The position numbers were made by a program, and so were the translations under genes. From an uncultured Bacteroidales bacterium (GTDB taxonomy: Bacteria > Bacteroidota > Bacteroidia > Bacteroidales > UBA932): 64,000 nucleotides of DNA. Below, in pieces: positions 45,950 to 54,533 of the stretch (position 1 is the first letter of the stretch; every line of letters starts with the position of its first letter). Below the pieces are notes generated by a model. That model made no database searches. It was not told where the DNA came from and saw only the letters and a list, made by a program, of their open reading frames with translations. The stretch covers positions 62,001-126,000 of the forward strand of contig CAJONC010000001.1 in assembly GCA_905235675.1 (NCBI GenBank), read 5' to 3'.

Positions 45950-45981
45950 CAAAAATACCACATTTTACATGAAATCCCAAA
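45950..45981 (-). promoter_or_regulatory. Housekeeping promoter of the PUL sigma factor
   Basis: On the minus strand, TTTG (45981-45978), 20 bases, then TATTTTTG (45957-45950): both elements of the Bacteroidetes primary-sigma consensus TTTG-N19-21-TAnnTTTG at ideal spacing. The start codon lies 5 bases past the -7 box. Confidence 0.75.
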
Positions 45982-45990
45982 AAGATTGAT

Positions 45991-45998
45991 TACTTTTG
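45991..45998 (+). promoter_or_regulatory. -7 box of fabD
   Basis: TACTTTTG matches TAnnTTTG, 39 bases before the fabD ATG. It lies back to back with the sigma-factor promoter. No clear -33 box. Confidence 0.5.
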
Positions 45999-46037
45999 TA
46001 TTCAGTACCGATAAACCGAAAACTCACAAACTAAATT

Positions 46038-46931
46038 ATGAAACTCGCTTATGTATTTCCGGGCCAGGGGGCTCAATTCCCGGGTATGGGAAAAGAGCTC
46101 TGCGAAAGCAGTCCCCGGGCCAAAGCCTTGATGGAAGAGGCAAATGATATTCTCGGATTCAGGATTACCGACATAATGTTCAGCGGCACGGAGGAAGAAC
46201 TCCGCGCCACCAGGGTTACCCAGCCCGCCATCTTCATACACTCGACAGTACTCGCCGTCTGCACCCCGGGCCTTGCGAAGCCCGACATGGTAGGAGGACA
46301 TTCCCTCGGGGAATTCTCCGCACTTGCAGCCTCGGGCGCCGTCAGCTTTGAAGACGGCCTCAGGCTCGTGGCCGTGCGTGCTTCAGAGATGCAGAAATGC
46401 TGCGAAAAGGTGCCCGGCATCATGGCCGCGATAATCGGCCTCCCTGCAGAAAAGATAGAGGAGATTTGCGCCTCCACCCCCGGCATAGTAATCCCCGCGA
46501 ACTACAACTGCGACGGACAGATAGTAATTTCCGGCGAAAAAGAAGCGGTGCTCGCCGCGTGCGACGCCTGCAAGCAGGCCGGCGCAAAACGCGCCCTTCC
46601 CCTCGCGGTGAGCGGAGCCTTCCACTCCCCGCTCATGGAACCCGCCCGCGCCGAGCTCGCAAAAGCCATAGAGGCCACCGAGGTCAGGACTCCCTCCTGC
46701 CCCATCTACCAGAACGTGAGCGCAGGGCCCGAAACCGACCCCGTCCGCATCAAGGAAAACCTCCTGAAACAGCTTACAAGCCCCGTGCGCTGGACACAGA
46801 GCGTGAAGGCTATGCTCGCCGACGGAGCCACGGATTTCACCGAGATAGGCCCCGGGACTGTGCTTCAGGGCCTGGTAAAACGCATCGGCGGATCCGAAGG
46901 CATGGAAATTGCCATATCGGGATTGTCATAA
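46038..46931 (+). CDS. fabD: Malonyl-CoA:ACP transacylase
   Basis: 297 residues. FPGQGAQFPGMG at the N-terminus, nucleophile Ser89 in GHSLGE (87-92), and catalytic His in SGAFHSPLM near 195. The end of the domain carries EIGPGTVLQGLVKRI. It moves malonyl from CoA to acyl carrier protein at the start of fatty-acid elongation. Cytoplasmic. It stands alone rather than in a fab cluster and lies 56 bases from nifJ, each with its own -7 box. Secure assignment. Confidence 0.95.
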   Translation: MKLAYVFPGQGAQFPGMGKELCESSPRAKALMEEANDILGFRITDIMFSGTEEELRATRVTQPAIFIHSTVLAVCTPGLAKPDMVGGHSLGEFSALAASGAVSFEDGLRLVAVRASEMQKCCEKVPGIMAAIIGLPAEKIEEICASTPGIVIPANYNCDGQIVISGEKEAVLAACDACKQAGAKRALPLAVSGAFHSPLMEPARAELAKAIEATEVRTPSCPIYQNVSAGPETDPVRIKENLLKQLTSPVRWTQSVKAMLADGATDFTEIGPGTVLQGLVKRIGGSEGMEIAISGLS

Positions 46932-46937
46932 AATGAC

Positions 46938-46945
46938 TATCTTTG
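46938..46945 (+). promoter_or_regulatory. -7 box of nifJ
   Basis: TATCTTTG matches TAnnTTTG, 42 bases before the nifJ ATG, in the only AT-rich stretch between fabD and nifJ. The -33 element is not convincing. Confidence 0.4.
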
Positions 46946-46987
46946 GAAGTTTGACACTGAAACAAATTATTTTTTATCGATAAAAAT

Positions 46988-49900
46988 ATGGCTAAAGAAA
47001 AGAAATTCATTACCTGTGACGGGAACACCGCCGTGGCCGGCATCGCATATCTCTTCAGCGAGCACGCGGCAATCTATCCCATCACACCTTCTTCCCCCAT
47101 GGCGGAAAACATCGACGAATGGGCCGCCCACGGGAAAAAGAACCTTTGGGGCGAAACGGTCAAGGTGACCGAACTTCAGAGCGAGGCAGGCGCTTCGGGA
47201 ACAGTGCACGGTTCCCTTCAGGCGGGTGCCCTCACCACCACCTACACCGCTTCCCAGGGTCTTTTGCTGATGATTCCGAACATGTACAAGATCGCGGGTG
47301 AAATGCTTCCCGCCGTCTTCCACGTTTCGGCCCGCGCGCTCGCATCACACGCACTCTCCATCTTCGGCGACCACCAGGACGTGATGGCCTGCCGCCAGAC
47401 CGGTTTCGCAATGCTGGCATCCGGATCCGTCCAGGAAGCCCAGGACATGGCGGCCGTCGCACATCTCTCCGCCATAAAGAGCAGCGTTCCTTTCCTGCAC
47501 TTCTTCGACGGTTTCCGCACTTCGCACGAGATTCAGAAGATTGAGGCCATCGACGAGGACGACCTCCGCAAGATGGTCAGCACCAAGGCCCTGCAGCAGT
47601 TCCGCGACAGGGCTCTCAATCCCGACGCGCCCGTTACCCGCGGCACAGCCCAGAACGGCGACGTCTACTTCCAGGCCGTGGAATCCCGCAACAAGGTTTA
47701 CGATGAGGTTCCCGACGTGGTAGCCCGCTACATGGGCGAGATAGGCGAAGCCACCGGACGCATCTACCGTCCCTTCGACTACTACGGCGACCCCAAGGCC
47801 GAGAAAATCATCATCGCCATGGGATCCGTCACCGAAACCATACGCGAGACCATCGACTACCTCAACGCACAGGGACGCAAGTACGGCCTCGTATCCGTAC
47901 ATCTCTACCGTCCTTTCAGCACCAAATACCTGTTCAAGGCCATTCCCGCAACGGTGAAGAAGATCGCCGTGCTCGACCGCACCAAGGAACCCGGTTCGCT
48001 GGGAGAACCCCTCTACCTCGACATCAAGGCCGCATACCAGGGAGTAGCAGACGCACCCCTCATCGTGGGCGGACGCTACGGCCTCTCCAGCAAGGATACC
48101 ACCCCCGCACAGATCATCGCGGTTTACGACAACCTCGAACTGCGCAGCCCCAAGAACGACTTCACCATAGGCATAGTGGACGACGTCACCTTCAAGAGCC
48201 TTCCCACCAAGGGAGAGGTTTCGATCGTGAAGCCCGGCACCACCGAGTGCAAGTTCTACGGCCTCGGATCCGACGGTACCGTGGGCGCCAACAAAAACAC
48301 CATCAAGATCATCGGTTCCCACACCGAGCTCTATTCACAGGCATACTTCGACTACGATTCCAAGAAGTCCGGCGGCTACACCTGCAGCCACCTGCGCTTC
48401 GGAACCCAGCCCATCCATGCTCCCTACCTGGTATCCACTCCCGACTTCGTGGCATGCCACGTGCCTTCCTATCTTGAGAAGTACGACATACTCAAGGGTA
48501 TCAAGGAAGGCGGCAGCCTCCTGCTCAACTCCCTCTGGGACGAGAAGGAAACCCTCGAGCGCATCCCCGACAACGTAAAGAGCATCATCGGCAAGAAGCA
48601 CATCAAACTCTATATCATCAACGCCACCAAGATCGCGGCTGAGATAGGTCTCGGCGGACGCACCAACACCATACTCCAGAGCGCCTTCTTCCGCATCACC
48701 GGCATTATCCCCGCAGAGGATGCAGTGAAGTACATGAAGGACGCAGCCCTGAAGAGCTACGGCAAGAAGGGCGAGAACGTGGTGAACATGAACTACGCCG
48801 CCATCGACCGCGGCGGAGAGTATGTCGAGGTGCAGGTTCCCGAGGAATGGGCAAGCATCAGCGCCAAGTTCGAGAATCCGGGCAAGAACCGTCTTGCTCC
48901 TCCTTTCGTAAAGGAGATTGCCGACGTGGTGAATGCCCAGGAGGGAGATTCCCTGCCCGTAAGCGCATTCCTCCCCTATGCCGACGGCACCATGCCGGCC
49001 GGTACTTCGGCTTATGAGAAGCGCGGCGTCGCAGTGGAGGTTCCCGAGTGGAATCCCGAGAGCTGTATCCAGTGCAACAACTGTGCTTTCGTCTGCCCTC
49101 ACGCCGCTATCCGTCCCTTCCTGCTGAACGCCGACGAGGTGGCCGGTGCGGAAGCTGCCGGAGTGAAAGTTGCGGAAGGCAAGGCCAACCTTAAGGACTT
49201 CAAGTTCACGATGAGCGTTTCTGTGGCCGACTGTACCGGATGCGGCAACTGCGTCGACGTCTGCCCCACCAAGCCCGAAAAGAGCCTCACCATGGTTCCC
49301 TACGTCGACCATGCCGACGAGCAGGCCGGCTACGATTATCTCAACGCCAAGGTCGGTTACAAGACTCCTCTCGATCCTAAGAGCAATCTGAAGGCCGCCC
49401 AGTTCAGCCAGCCTCTGTTCGAGTTCTCCGGCGCCTGCGCAGGCTGCGGCGAGACCCCCTACATCAAGAATATCACCCAGCTCTTCGGCGACCACATGAT
49501 GATTGCGAACGCTACCGGATGTTCCTCCATCTACGGAGCCTCGTTCCCCGCTTCGCCCTACTGCACCAACGCACAGGGCCACGGTCCCGCATGGGCCAAC
49601 TCCCTGTTCGAGGACTTCTGCGAGTTCGGTCTGGGCATGCATCTCGGTTCCGACCGCATACGCGAGACCGTTGCATCCCTGATGGAGCAGGGACTCGAAT
49701 GCAGCAAGTGCTCCGACGAGATGAAGGCCCTCTACCGCAGCTGGCTCGACAACCGCAACGACTACAAGGTCACCCGCGAGGTTGCCGACAAGCTCGTTCC
49801 CCTCATGGAGAAGTGCGGCTGCGACATCAGCAAGCAGCTGCTCGCGCTCAAGCACTATATTCCTTCCCGCAGCCAGTGGATCTTCGGCGGTGACGGTGCT

Positions 49901-50518
49901 TCCTACGATATCGGTTACGGCGGACTGGACCACGTGCTTGCCTCCGGCGAGAATGTGAACATACTCGTGCTCGACACCGAGGTTTACTCCAACACCGGCG
50001 GTCAGTCCTCCAAGGCGACTCCGGCGGGTGCAATCGCCAAGTTCGCCGCGAGCGGCAAGAAGATTCGCAAGAAGGATCTCGGAATGATGGCTATCAGCTA
50101 CGGCTATGTCTACGTTGCCCAGGTGGCAATGGGAGCCAGCCCCGTACAGTACATGAATGCCATCAAGGAAGCCGAAGCCTACGACGGACCTTCACTCATC
50201 ATTGCATACGCTCCCTGTATCAACCATGGCCTCAAGGCCGGCATGGGACTGAGCCAGAAGGAGGAGAAGCTCGCCGTGGATTGCGGATACTGGCATCTGT
50301 ACCGCTACAATCCCGCTCTCGAAGGCACCGACAAGAATCCTTTCAGCCTCGACAGCAAGGAGCCCGACTGGAGCAAGTTCCAGGACTTCCTCAAGGGTGA
50401 GGTACGTTTCGCTTCGCTGTACAAACTCTTCCCCGAACGTGCGGAAGAACTGCTGCAGAAGACCGAGGAGTTTGCCAAGGTACGCCTCGAAACTTACAAG
50501 CGACTCGCCGGAAAATAA
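46988..50518 (+). CDS. nifJ: Pyruvate:ferredoxin (flavodoxin) oxidoreductase, homodimeric type
   Basis: 1176 residues, full length for single-chain PFOR. Order: pyruvate-binding domain I (AYLFSEHAAIYPITPSSPMAE), domain II transketolase-like (VHLYRPFSTKYL), then two ferredoxin clusters, CIQCNNCAFVCPHAA (about 690) and CTGCGNCVDVCPTKPE (about 747). The C-terminal TPP/4Fe-4S domain has CAGCGETPYIK, TGCSSIYGASFP, GDGASYDIGYGGLDH and DTEVYSNTGGQSSKATP. It oxidises pyruvate to acetyl-CoA and CO2, passing electrons to ferredoxin or flavodoxin in anaerobic metabolism. Codon use is strongly biased to C-ending codons, as expected for a highly expressed gene. Own promoter and a strong terminator downstream. 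Confidence 0.97.
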   Translation: MAKEKKFITCDGNTAVAGIAYLFSEHAAIYPITPSSPMAENIDEWAAHGKKNLWGETVKVTELQSEAGASGTVHGSLQAGALTTTYTASQGLLLMIPNMYKIAGEMLPAVFHVSARALASHALSIFGDHQDVMACRQTGFAMLASGSVQEAQDMAAVAHLSAIKSSVPFLHFFDGFRTSHEIQKIEAIDEDDLRKMVSTKALQQFRDRALNPDAPVTRGTAQNGDVYFQAVESRNKVYDEVPDVVARYMGEIGEATGRIYRPFDYYGDPKAEKIIIAMGSVTETIRETIDYLNAQGRKYGLVSVHLYRPFSTKYLFKAIPATVKKIAVLDRTKEPGSLGEPLYLDIKAAYQGVADAPLIVGGRYGLSSKDTTPAQIIAVYDNLELRSPKNDFTIGIVDDVTFKSLPTKGEVSIVKPGTTECKFYGLGSDGTVGANKNTIKIIGSHTELYSQAYFDYDSKKSGGYTCSHLRFGTQPIHAPYLVSTPDFVACHVPSYLEKYDILKGIKEGGSLLLNSLWDEKETLERIPDNVKSIIGKKHIKLYIINATKIAAEIGLGGRTNTILQSAFFRITGIIPAEDAVKYMKDAALKSYGKKGENVVNMNYAAIDRGGEYVEVQVPEEWASISAKFENPGKNRLAPPFVKEIADVVNAQEGDSLPVSAFLPYADGTMPAGTSAYEKRGVAVEVPEWNPESCIQCNNCAFVCPHAAIRPFLLNADEVAGAEAAGVKVAEGKANLKDFKFTMSVSVADCTGCGNCVDVCPTKPEKSLTMVPYVDHADEQAGYDYLNAKVGYKTPLDPKSNLKAAQFSQPLFEFSGACAGCGETPYIKNITQLFGDHMMIANATGCSSIYGASFPASPYCTNAQGHGPAWANSLFEDFCEFGLGMHLGSDRIRETVASLMEQGLECSKCSDEMKALYRSWLDNRNDYKVTREVADKLVPLMEKCGCDISKQLLALKHYIPSRSQWIFGGDGASYDIGYGGLDHVLASGENVNILVLDTEVYSNTGGQSSKATPAGAIAKFAASGKKIRKKDLGMMAISYGYVYVAQVAMGASPVQYMNAIKEAEAYDGPSLIIAYAPCINHGLKAGMGLSQKEEKLAVDCGYWHLYRYNPALEGTDKNPFSLDSKEPDWSKFQDFLKGEVRFASLYKLFPERAEELLQKTEEFAKVRLETYKRLAGK

Positions 50519-50540
50519 TTCCGGGCGAATTTCATGACAG

Positions 50541-50568
50541 GAGGCCGGCGATAATGCCGGCCTCTTTT
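50541..50568 (+). terminator. Intrinsic terminator after nifJ
   Basis: Perfect 9-base-pair GC-rich stem GAGGCCGGC / GCCGGCCTC with loop GATAAT, followed by TTTT. It begins 22 bases after the nifJ stop. Confidence 0.9.
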
Positions 50569-50581
50569 CATTCATCAGGCC

Positions 50582-50678
50582 ACCGACAGGCTGTCCCTTC
50601 CGGACAACCCCCTCCCGCAAGCGGGCCCCTCCCCCTAGCCGGGGGTGGCAGGTCTGCCGGAAGGGACAGCCTGCCGGT
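50582..50678. repeat. Palindromic element, second copy of the family seen in the DPP-IV gene
   Basis: 97 bp with 22-base inverted arms (50582-50603 and 50657-50678, one mismatch) around a core that parallels the copy at 6327-6449. The core holds CCCCTCCC, hairpin CCCGC-AA-GCGGG (50614-50625), GGGCCCCTCCCCC, a second hairpin CCCCC...GGGGG (50631-50645) and TGGCAG (50646-50651). Compared with the first copy the AA loop, order and TGGCAG tail are kept while stems differ by paired changes. The arms differ between copies. It is intergenic, between the nifJ terminator and the LysR-like gene stop at 50682. Confidence 0.7.
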
Positions 50679-50681
50679 AGT

Positions 50682-51050
50682 TTATTTAACCGAAATATGG
50701 ATATCGTCGCCGGAGACCCAGATATCGGCCTCCCGTCCGTTTTCGAGCTTGAGGGAGACCGGCCTCGGAGCCTGGGGGTTCAGGGCAAGGGGATCCGGAT
50801 GGAAGGCCCTGTCAGTCACGGCGTACCAGTGCGCAATCTGCCTGGCGTATCCTTCGAACAGGCGCCCCTGCTCGGTCAGGGAGACCTCTCCCCTGCCGCG
50901 CTCCATAAGCTGCACGCCAAGAAGGCGTTCCAGCTCTGCTATATTCTGGCTGACCGCCGGCTGGCTGATTCCCAGCTTTACCGCGGCGGCGCTGAAATTG
51001 CCGCATTCCAGCACGGTCAGAAAGACTTTGATTCTGTTGTCTTCAAGCAT
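50682..51050 (-). CDS. Short LysR-type winged-helix DNA-binding protein
   Basis: 122 residues. Residues 3-60 are a classic LysR helix-turn-helix (FLTVLECGNFSAAAVKLGIS, QPAVSQNIAELERLLGVQL). A short tail follows that ends GDDIHISVK; the roughly 200-residue effector-binding domain of LysR proteins is missing. The tail is in frame and ends cleanly, so this may be a stand-alone DNA-binding protein of a kind seen in Bacteroidetes, or a truncated gene. The palindromic element begins 4 bases beyond its stop, so an insertion-linked loss of the rest is conceivable. It follows the GH2 gene on the same strand by 33 bases with its own -7 box. Targets unknown. Confidence 0.7.
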   Translation of the reverse strand: MLEDNRIKVFLTVLECGNFSAAAVKLGISQPAVSQNIAELERLLGVQLMERGRGEVSLTEQGRLFEGYARQIAHWYAVTDRAFHPDPLALNPQAPRPVSLKLENGREADIWVSGDDIHISVK

Positions 51051-51054
51051 GACG

Positions 51055-51062
51055 CAAATATA
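51055..51062 (-). promoter_or_regulatory. -7 box of the short LysR gene
   Basis: TATATTTG on the minus strand, only 4 bases before the ATG at 51050, implying an almost leaderless transcript. No clear -33 box. Confidence 0.4.
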
Positions 51063-51083
51063 ATGAAAAATCTTCCTTCCTGC

Positions 51084-54000
51084 TCACCGGAGATTGAAGC
51101 CGCTTACGGCAAGACGGGGGCGGAGGGGCATGTCGAAATGCCTCTTTGCAACGCGAATGGTCAGTTTGCGGGATTCGCCCGGCATCAGGTGAAAGTAATT
51201 GTCGGTATAATCCGCAGGGAGAATGCGGTAATCATCTGCCGGAACCGATGAAGTGCATAGCCCCGCGGGCACGGGGCCGGAATTCACCGGCGAGGAATTC
51301 AGCAGCGACAAGCGGATCATAAGCGCAGGCACGTCCGAGGTATTTTCGAGTTCGGCGCGGACTACATATTCATCTTCGGTTTCGATCAATTTCCAACGGC
51401 AGTCCACGCTTGCCTCCGGCAAATTGTTCAGGGCCCGCAAATCATCCTCCGGGCTGCCCAGAACATAGAAATTTTCCGACAGCACCCCGTCTTCGGAATT
51501 TTTCAGGCACAGCTGCAGATAACTTACACCACCTTCCGGAATCAGCACGGACGGTCCCCCGACAGTGGAATCTTCAGGGCTGTCCAAGGCAAAATCAAAA
51601 CGCCTGAGTTCACGGCCGTACATATCTGTCAGCACGGCCGAAGCGGAAAGTCCGGTCCTGTCGCCGGCGCTCATGTTCACCACCTCAACGCATGAAGTCG
51701 CCGCATTGTATTGGATATGAATCGCTTCGCAAGCGTGCTTGCACGCAAAGAACGACGCATCCGGATCGAAATAATAATCGTAAGGGCTCCATACAAGGGA
51801 AGGCCAGGCGGTATGGCTCATCCAGAGCAGTAAACCCCTCCTGCATGCGCTTCTCGACTCGAAAACGGCACGGAATTCATCGTAATTCACCCACTGGGCG
51901 AGCCGGCAATACTCTTCCAGGCCGGAAGGCTCTCCGAACCTTGAAACCACGGCCTCGTTGAAAAGCCCGCATTTCTGGGCATTTTCAAACGCAAAATCGT
52001 GGATTCCCCATAAATCGTTCATGGGCCATAGCGCATCTTCGGGAATGAAACGGACTATGCTTTCGTAATTCGGAAAATTTGTTGCTCCCCTTTCCGAGTG
52101 CATCCTATCCTGCCCCCAGAGGGAGAAATAGCGTGAAGAAGGCAGGCGGTTGTAGGGTCCGAGCCCGCTTACAAGGTCGGCCGCGGAATTCGGAATATAA
52201 CAGATATCCCCGTGCAGCCGGGCTACCAGGGAACGCAGGGAAGCATCCAGTGATGCCGGAGGCATACCCTCGTTCCGGCCGCAGTAGAGCACGACGCTGG
52301 GATGGCGACGTATATTCCGGACATAATCCTCCGCATTTGCCATGAACATGGCGTCGTCATCGGGATCGGGGCCGTCGGTAGGGTTCGCCAGCCAGAAGTC
52401 CTGCCACACCATTATGCCGTGGCGGTCGCAGGCCTCGTAGAATTCTTCATCGGCAGTCTGTCCCACCCAGTTGCGTATCATGTTGAAGTTCATTTGCCTG
52501 TGATAGCCTGCTGCGATGTCGTACTCGCGCGCGGTATATCGCAGGTTGAGTTCGCTGAAGCCCCAGTTGCCACCGCGTCCGGACACCCTACGTCCGTTCA
52601 CAAAAGCGGTCAGGCGCCCTCCTTCGGTGGAATAAGTCATCTGCCGCAGTCCCGCCTTGAAGGACAGGGAATCCAGGATGCAGGAGTCATCCCTCACCCT
52701 CATGCACGCATCGTACAGATAAGCCTCGCCGTAACCGTTGGGCCACCAAAGGCGGGGATTGTCAATTATGAGCAGGGTACGCACGGCCCTGGATTCACCC
52801 GGGGCCAGCGTCAGCGGCTCGGCAAAGGCTACCGGGCCCAGACTCCCTTCCCAGAGTATATTTCGCGTTTCGGACGAATGGTTCTGCAGCAAGGCCTCCA
52901 GGCTTACTTCCGCACTGGTGGTATCAGGCAGATTCAAAACCGTCTGCACCAGCGGGTCGGATACGCTTACATCCCCGCAGGTGCGGAATGCCACCTCCCT
53001 CCATATACCTGTGTTGCGGCCGCGTACCGTGGGGATCCAGTCCCAGCCTACGGATGCGTGGAACGTGGGATTGTCCGCGCCCAGTATACCTCCGTTCGGC
53101 GGGATGCGCTTGAGGGTGAAGCCCTTGGCCGCCCCCGGATTTGCGGGACGGCGAACCAGCACCTCCAGCTCGTTGTCGCCTTCGCGGACTACATCCGTCA
53201 CGTCGAAGGATGCGCGGGTGAAGGCTCCGTCCACCTTCCCCAGCTCCACGCCGTTCATGCTCACCTCCGCCTTCCAGTTCACGCCTCCGAAATCGAGCCA
53301 TACCCTGCGGCCGGCAGGGCCTGCGAAAGGAAGTACGCCGCGATAGATGAAATCGGAATTGAAATAGGAATCGGAAATATATTCCTGGTCTTTTCCGTAG
53401 GAGATGTCCGGCACTGCACCGATTGCGGTGAAAGATGACAGCACTGTCCCCGGGACTTCCGCCGGAATCCAGGCGGACGGGTCGGAAGCCTCGCTTGCAC
53501 GGGCAAGTTTCCAATTGCTTTCCGGAAGACGGATCCTGTTGCTTCCTGATATCTCCAGCTCACTGAGCACGGCAGGCATGCCATTTTCAGTAGCGTCCAT
53601 TTCAACTTTCACGAAACGCCCCCTGCCGCGAAGCCTGACAGTGTCTTTGCATGCAGTGCTGCCGGAAGGGCCGAAGCGGCCGGCCTCCTTCCATTTCACA
53701 CAGTCATCCGAAACAAAAACGGCACCGGACGGAGGACGGTTGTTCCAATGGAATACCGCCCCTGAGAGTTTCGATTTGGCGCCGAGGTCGATGCGCAGCC
53801 ACTGCGGGCCGCAGTCCTCCGCACACCAGATGCTTTGGAAGCGTTCATTTCCGAGCACGTTGATTCTCTCTCCATTGCAATAGAAATCCCAGGCAAGTAT
53901 GGTCCACTGCTGCACTTCATCCCCATCCAGTACCAGGCGGTAGCCGTTCCGGGCACAATCGGGGGAGAAATCCAGGGAGAGCTTGGTTTCCACTTTATCC

Positions 54001-54458
54001 TTCAAGACCATGCCCCGTTCCTCCGCTACCACCTTCCAACAGGAACCTCCGTCGGAAGTGGCGAGAATCCTTATATCGGCCTTGCCCGACACCCCGTCCT
54101 TGAATTCCGCCGCCACATTCAGCTTCACCGCATCCACATCCTGATGAAAACGGCGCTCGAGTATGTCTATTTCGCAGTGCGGCCCCGGTTCCTTGAAATG
54201 CACGGCCCTGCGCCCTGAAAAGATACTTTCCTTGCGATGCCTGGGAGCGCGCACGCCGTTTTCCAAGACTTCATATCCGGAAGGAAGCGCATCGTCCACA
54301 ATTCCGTCCGTCACCAGCTGGGCCGTATAATTGTAATCGGCTGCCGAGGAATGATATGCAGCCCTGTGCAGGGCGATATTTCGGGTCTGTTCCCGTCCGC
54401 TGCAGGCTGCAAGCGCAAGGGCGGTGGCGACAATGGCGAAGGATCGTAAAGAATTCAT
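51084..54458 (-). CDS. GH2-family exo-glycosidase lipoprotein with discoidin-like N-terminal region
   Basis: 1124 residues from ATG 54458 (MNSLRSFAIV); a longer frame to 54542 would run through the promoter region. Lipobox LAAC gives Cys19. Residues about 25-310 form beta-sandwich modules with an F5/8 type C look (NIALHRAAYHSS, WLRIDLGAKSKLSGAVFHW). GH2 sugar-binding domain about 330-495, Ig-like domain about 510-605, then the TIM barrel with acid/base Glu730 in YCGRNEG and MIRNWVGQTADEEFYEACD. The layout with GRNE resembles exo-beta-glucosaminidase and beta-mannosidase enzymes more than beta-galactosidase. It probably trims terminal mannose or glucosamine residues at the cell surface. Divergent from the GHL10-like gene. 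Confidence 0.85.
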   Translation of the reverse strand: MNSLRSFAIVATALALAACSGREQTRNIALHRAAYHSSAADYNYTAQLVTDGIVDDALPSGYEVLENGVRAPRHRKESIFSGRRAVHFKEPGPHCEIDILERRFHQDVDAVKLNVAAEFKDGVSGKADIRILATSDGGSCWKVVAEERGMVLKDKVETKLSLDFSPDCARNGYRLVLDGDEVQQWTILAWDFYCNGERINVLGNERFQSIWCAEDCGPQWLRIDLGAKSKLSGAVFHWNNRPPSGAVFVSDDCVKWKEAGRFGPSGSTACKDTVRLRGRGRFVKVEMDATENGMPAVLSELEISGSNRIRLPESNWKLARASEASDPSAWIPAEVPGTVLSSFTAIGAVPDISYGKDQEYISDSYFNSDFIYRGVLPFAGPAGRRVWLDFGGVNWKAEVSMNGVELGKVDGAFTRASFDVTDVVREGDNELEVLVRRPANPGAAKGFTLKRIPPNGGILGADNPTFHASVGWDWIPTVRGRNTGIWREVAFRTCGDVSVSDPLVQTVLNLPDTTSAEVSLEALLQNHSSETRNILWEGSLGPVAFAEPLTLAPGESRAVRTLLIIDNPRLWWPNGYGEAYLYDACMRVRDDSCILDSLSFKAGLRQMTYSTEGGRLTAFVNGRRVSGRGGNWGFSELNLRYTAREYDIAAGYHRQMNFNMIRNWVGQTADEEFYEACDRHGIMVWQDFWLANPTDGPDPDDDAMFMANAEDYVRNIRRHPSVVLYCGRNEGMPPASLDASLRSLVARLHGDICYIPNSAADLVSGLGPYNRLPSSRYFSLWGQDRMHSERGATNFPNYESIVRFIPEDALWPMNDLWGIHDFAFENAQKCGLFNEAVVSRFGEPSGLEEYCRLAQWVNYDEFRAVFESRSACRRGLLLWMSHTAWPSLVWSPYDYYFDPDASFFACKHACEAIHIQYNAATSCVEVVNMSAGDRTGLSASAVLTDMYGRELRRFDFALDSPEDSTVGGPSVLIPEGGVSYLQLCLKNSEDGVLSENFYVLGSPEDDLRALNNLPEASVDCRWKLIETEDEYVVRAELENTSDVPALMIRLSLLNSSPVNSGPVPAGLCTSSVPADDYRILPADYTDNYFHLMPGESRKLTIRVAKRHFDMPLRPRLAVSGFNLR

Positions 54459-54474
54459 GAGGTTCAGCTTTTCC

Positions 54475-54511
54475 CAAATATAATAAAAACGGGATAAATA
54501 AACTATATTTG
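54475..54511. promoter_or_regulatory. Divergent -7 boxes, GH2 gene / GHL10-like gene
   Basis: TATATTTG occurs on the minus strand (54482-54475), 16 bases before the GH2 ATG, and on the plus strand (54504-54511), 22 bases before the ATG at 54534. The two start regions share a 75-base AT-rich spacer, so joint regulation is plausible. Confidence 0.5.
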
Positions 54512-54533
54512 TACCGTTATAATCATCATTGAC

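Noticed and set aside
45945..45980. An extended start for the ECF sigma factor at 45980
   Set aside because: These codons lie inside the TTTG-N20-TATTTTTG promoter and would not be transcribed.
48335..49933. A 532-codon open frame on the minus strand inside nifJ
   Set aside because: It is antisense to a gene with complete PFOR motifs; long antisense frames are a by-product of GC-rich, C-ending codon use. No domain is recognisable.
51721..51750. A GCTTCGCAAGC hairpin resembling the palindromic-element core
   Set aside because: It lies in the GH2 gene in frame (codons for IRFASVLARK on the opposite strand reading), lacks the CCCCTCCC and TGGCAG parts and the outer arms.
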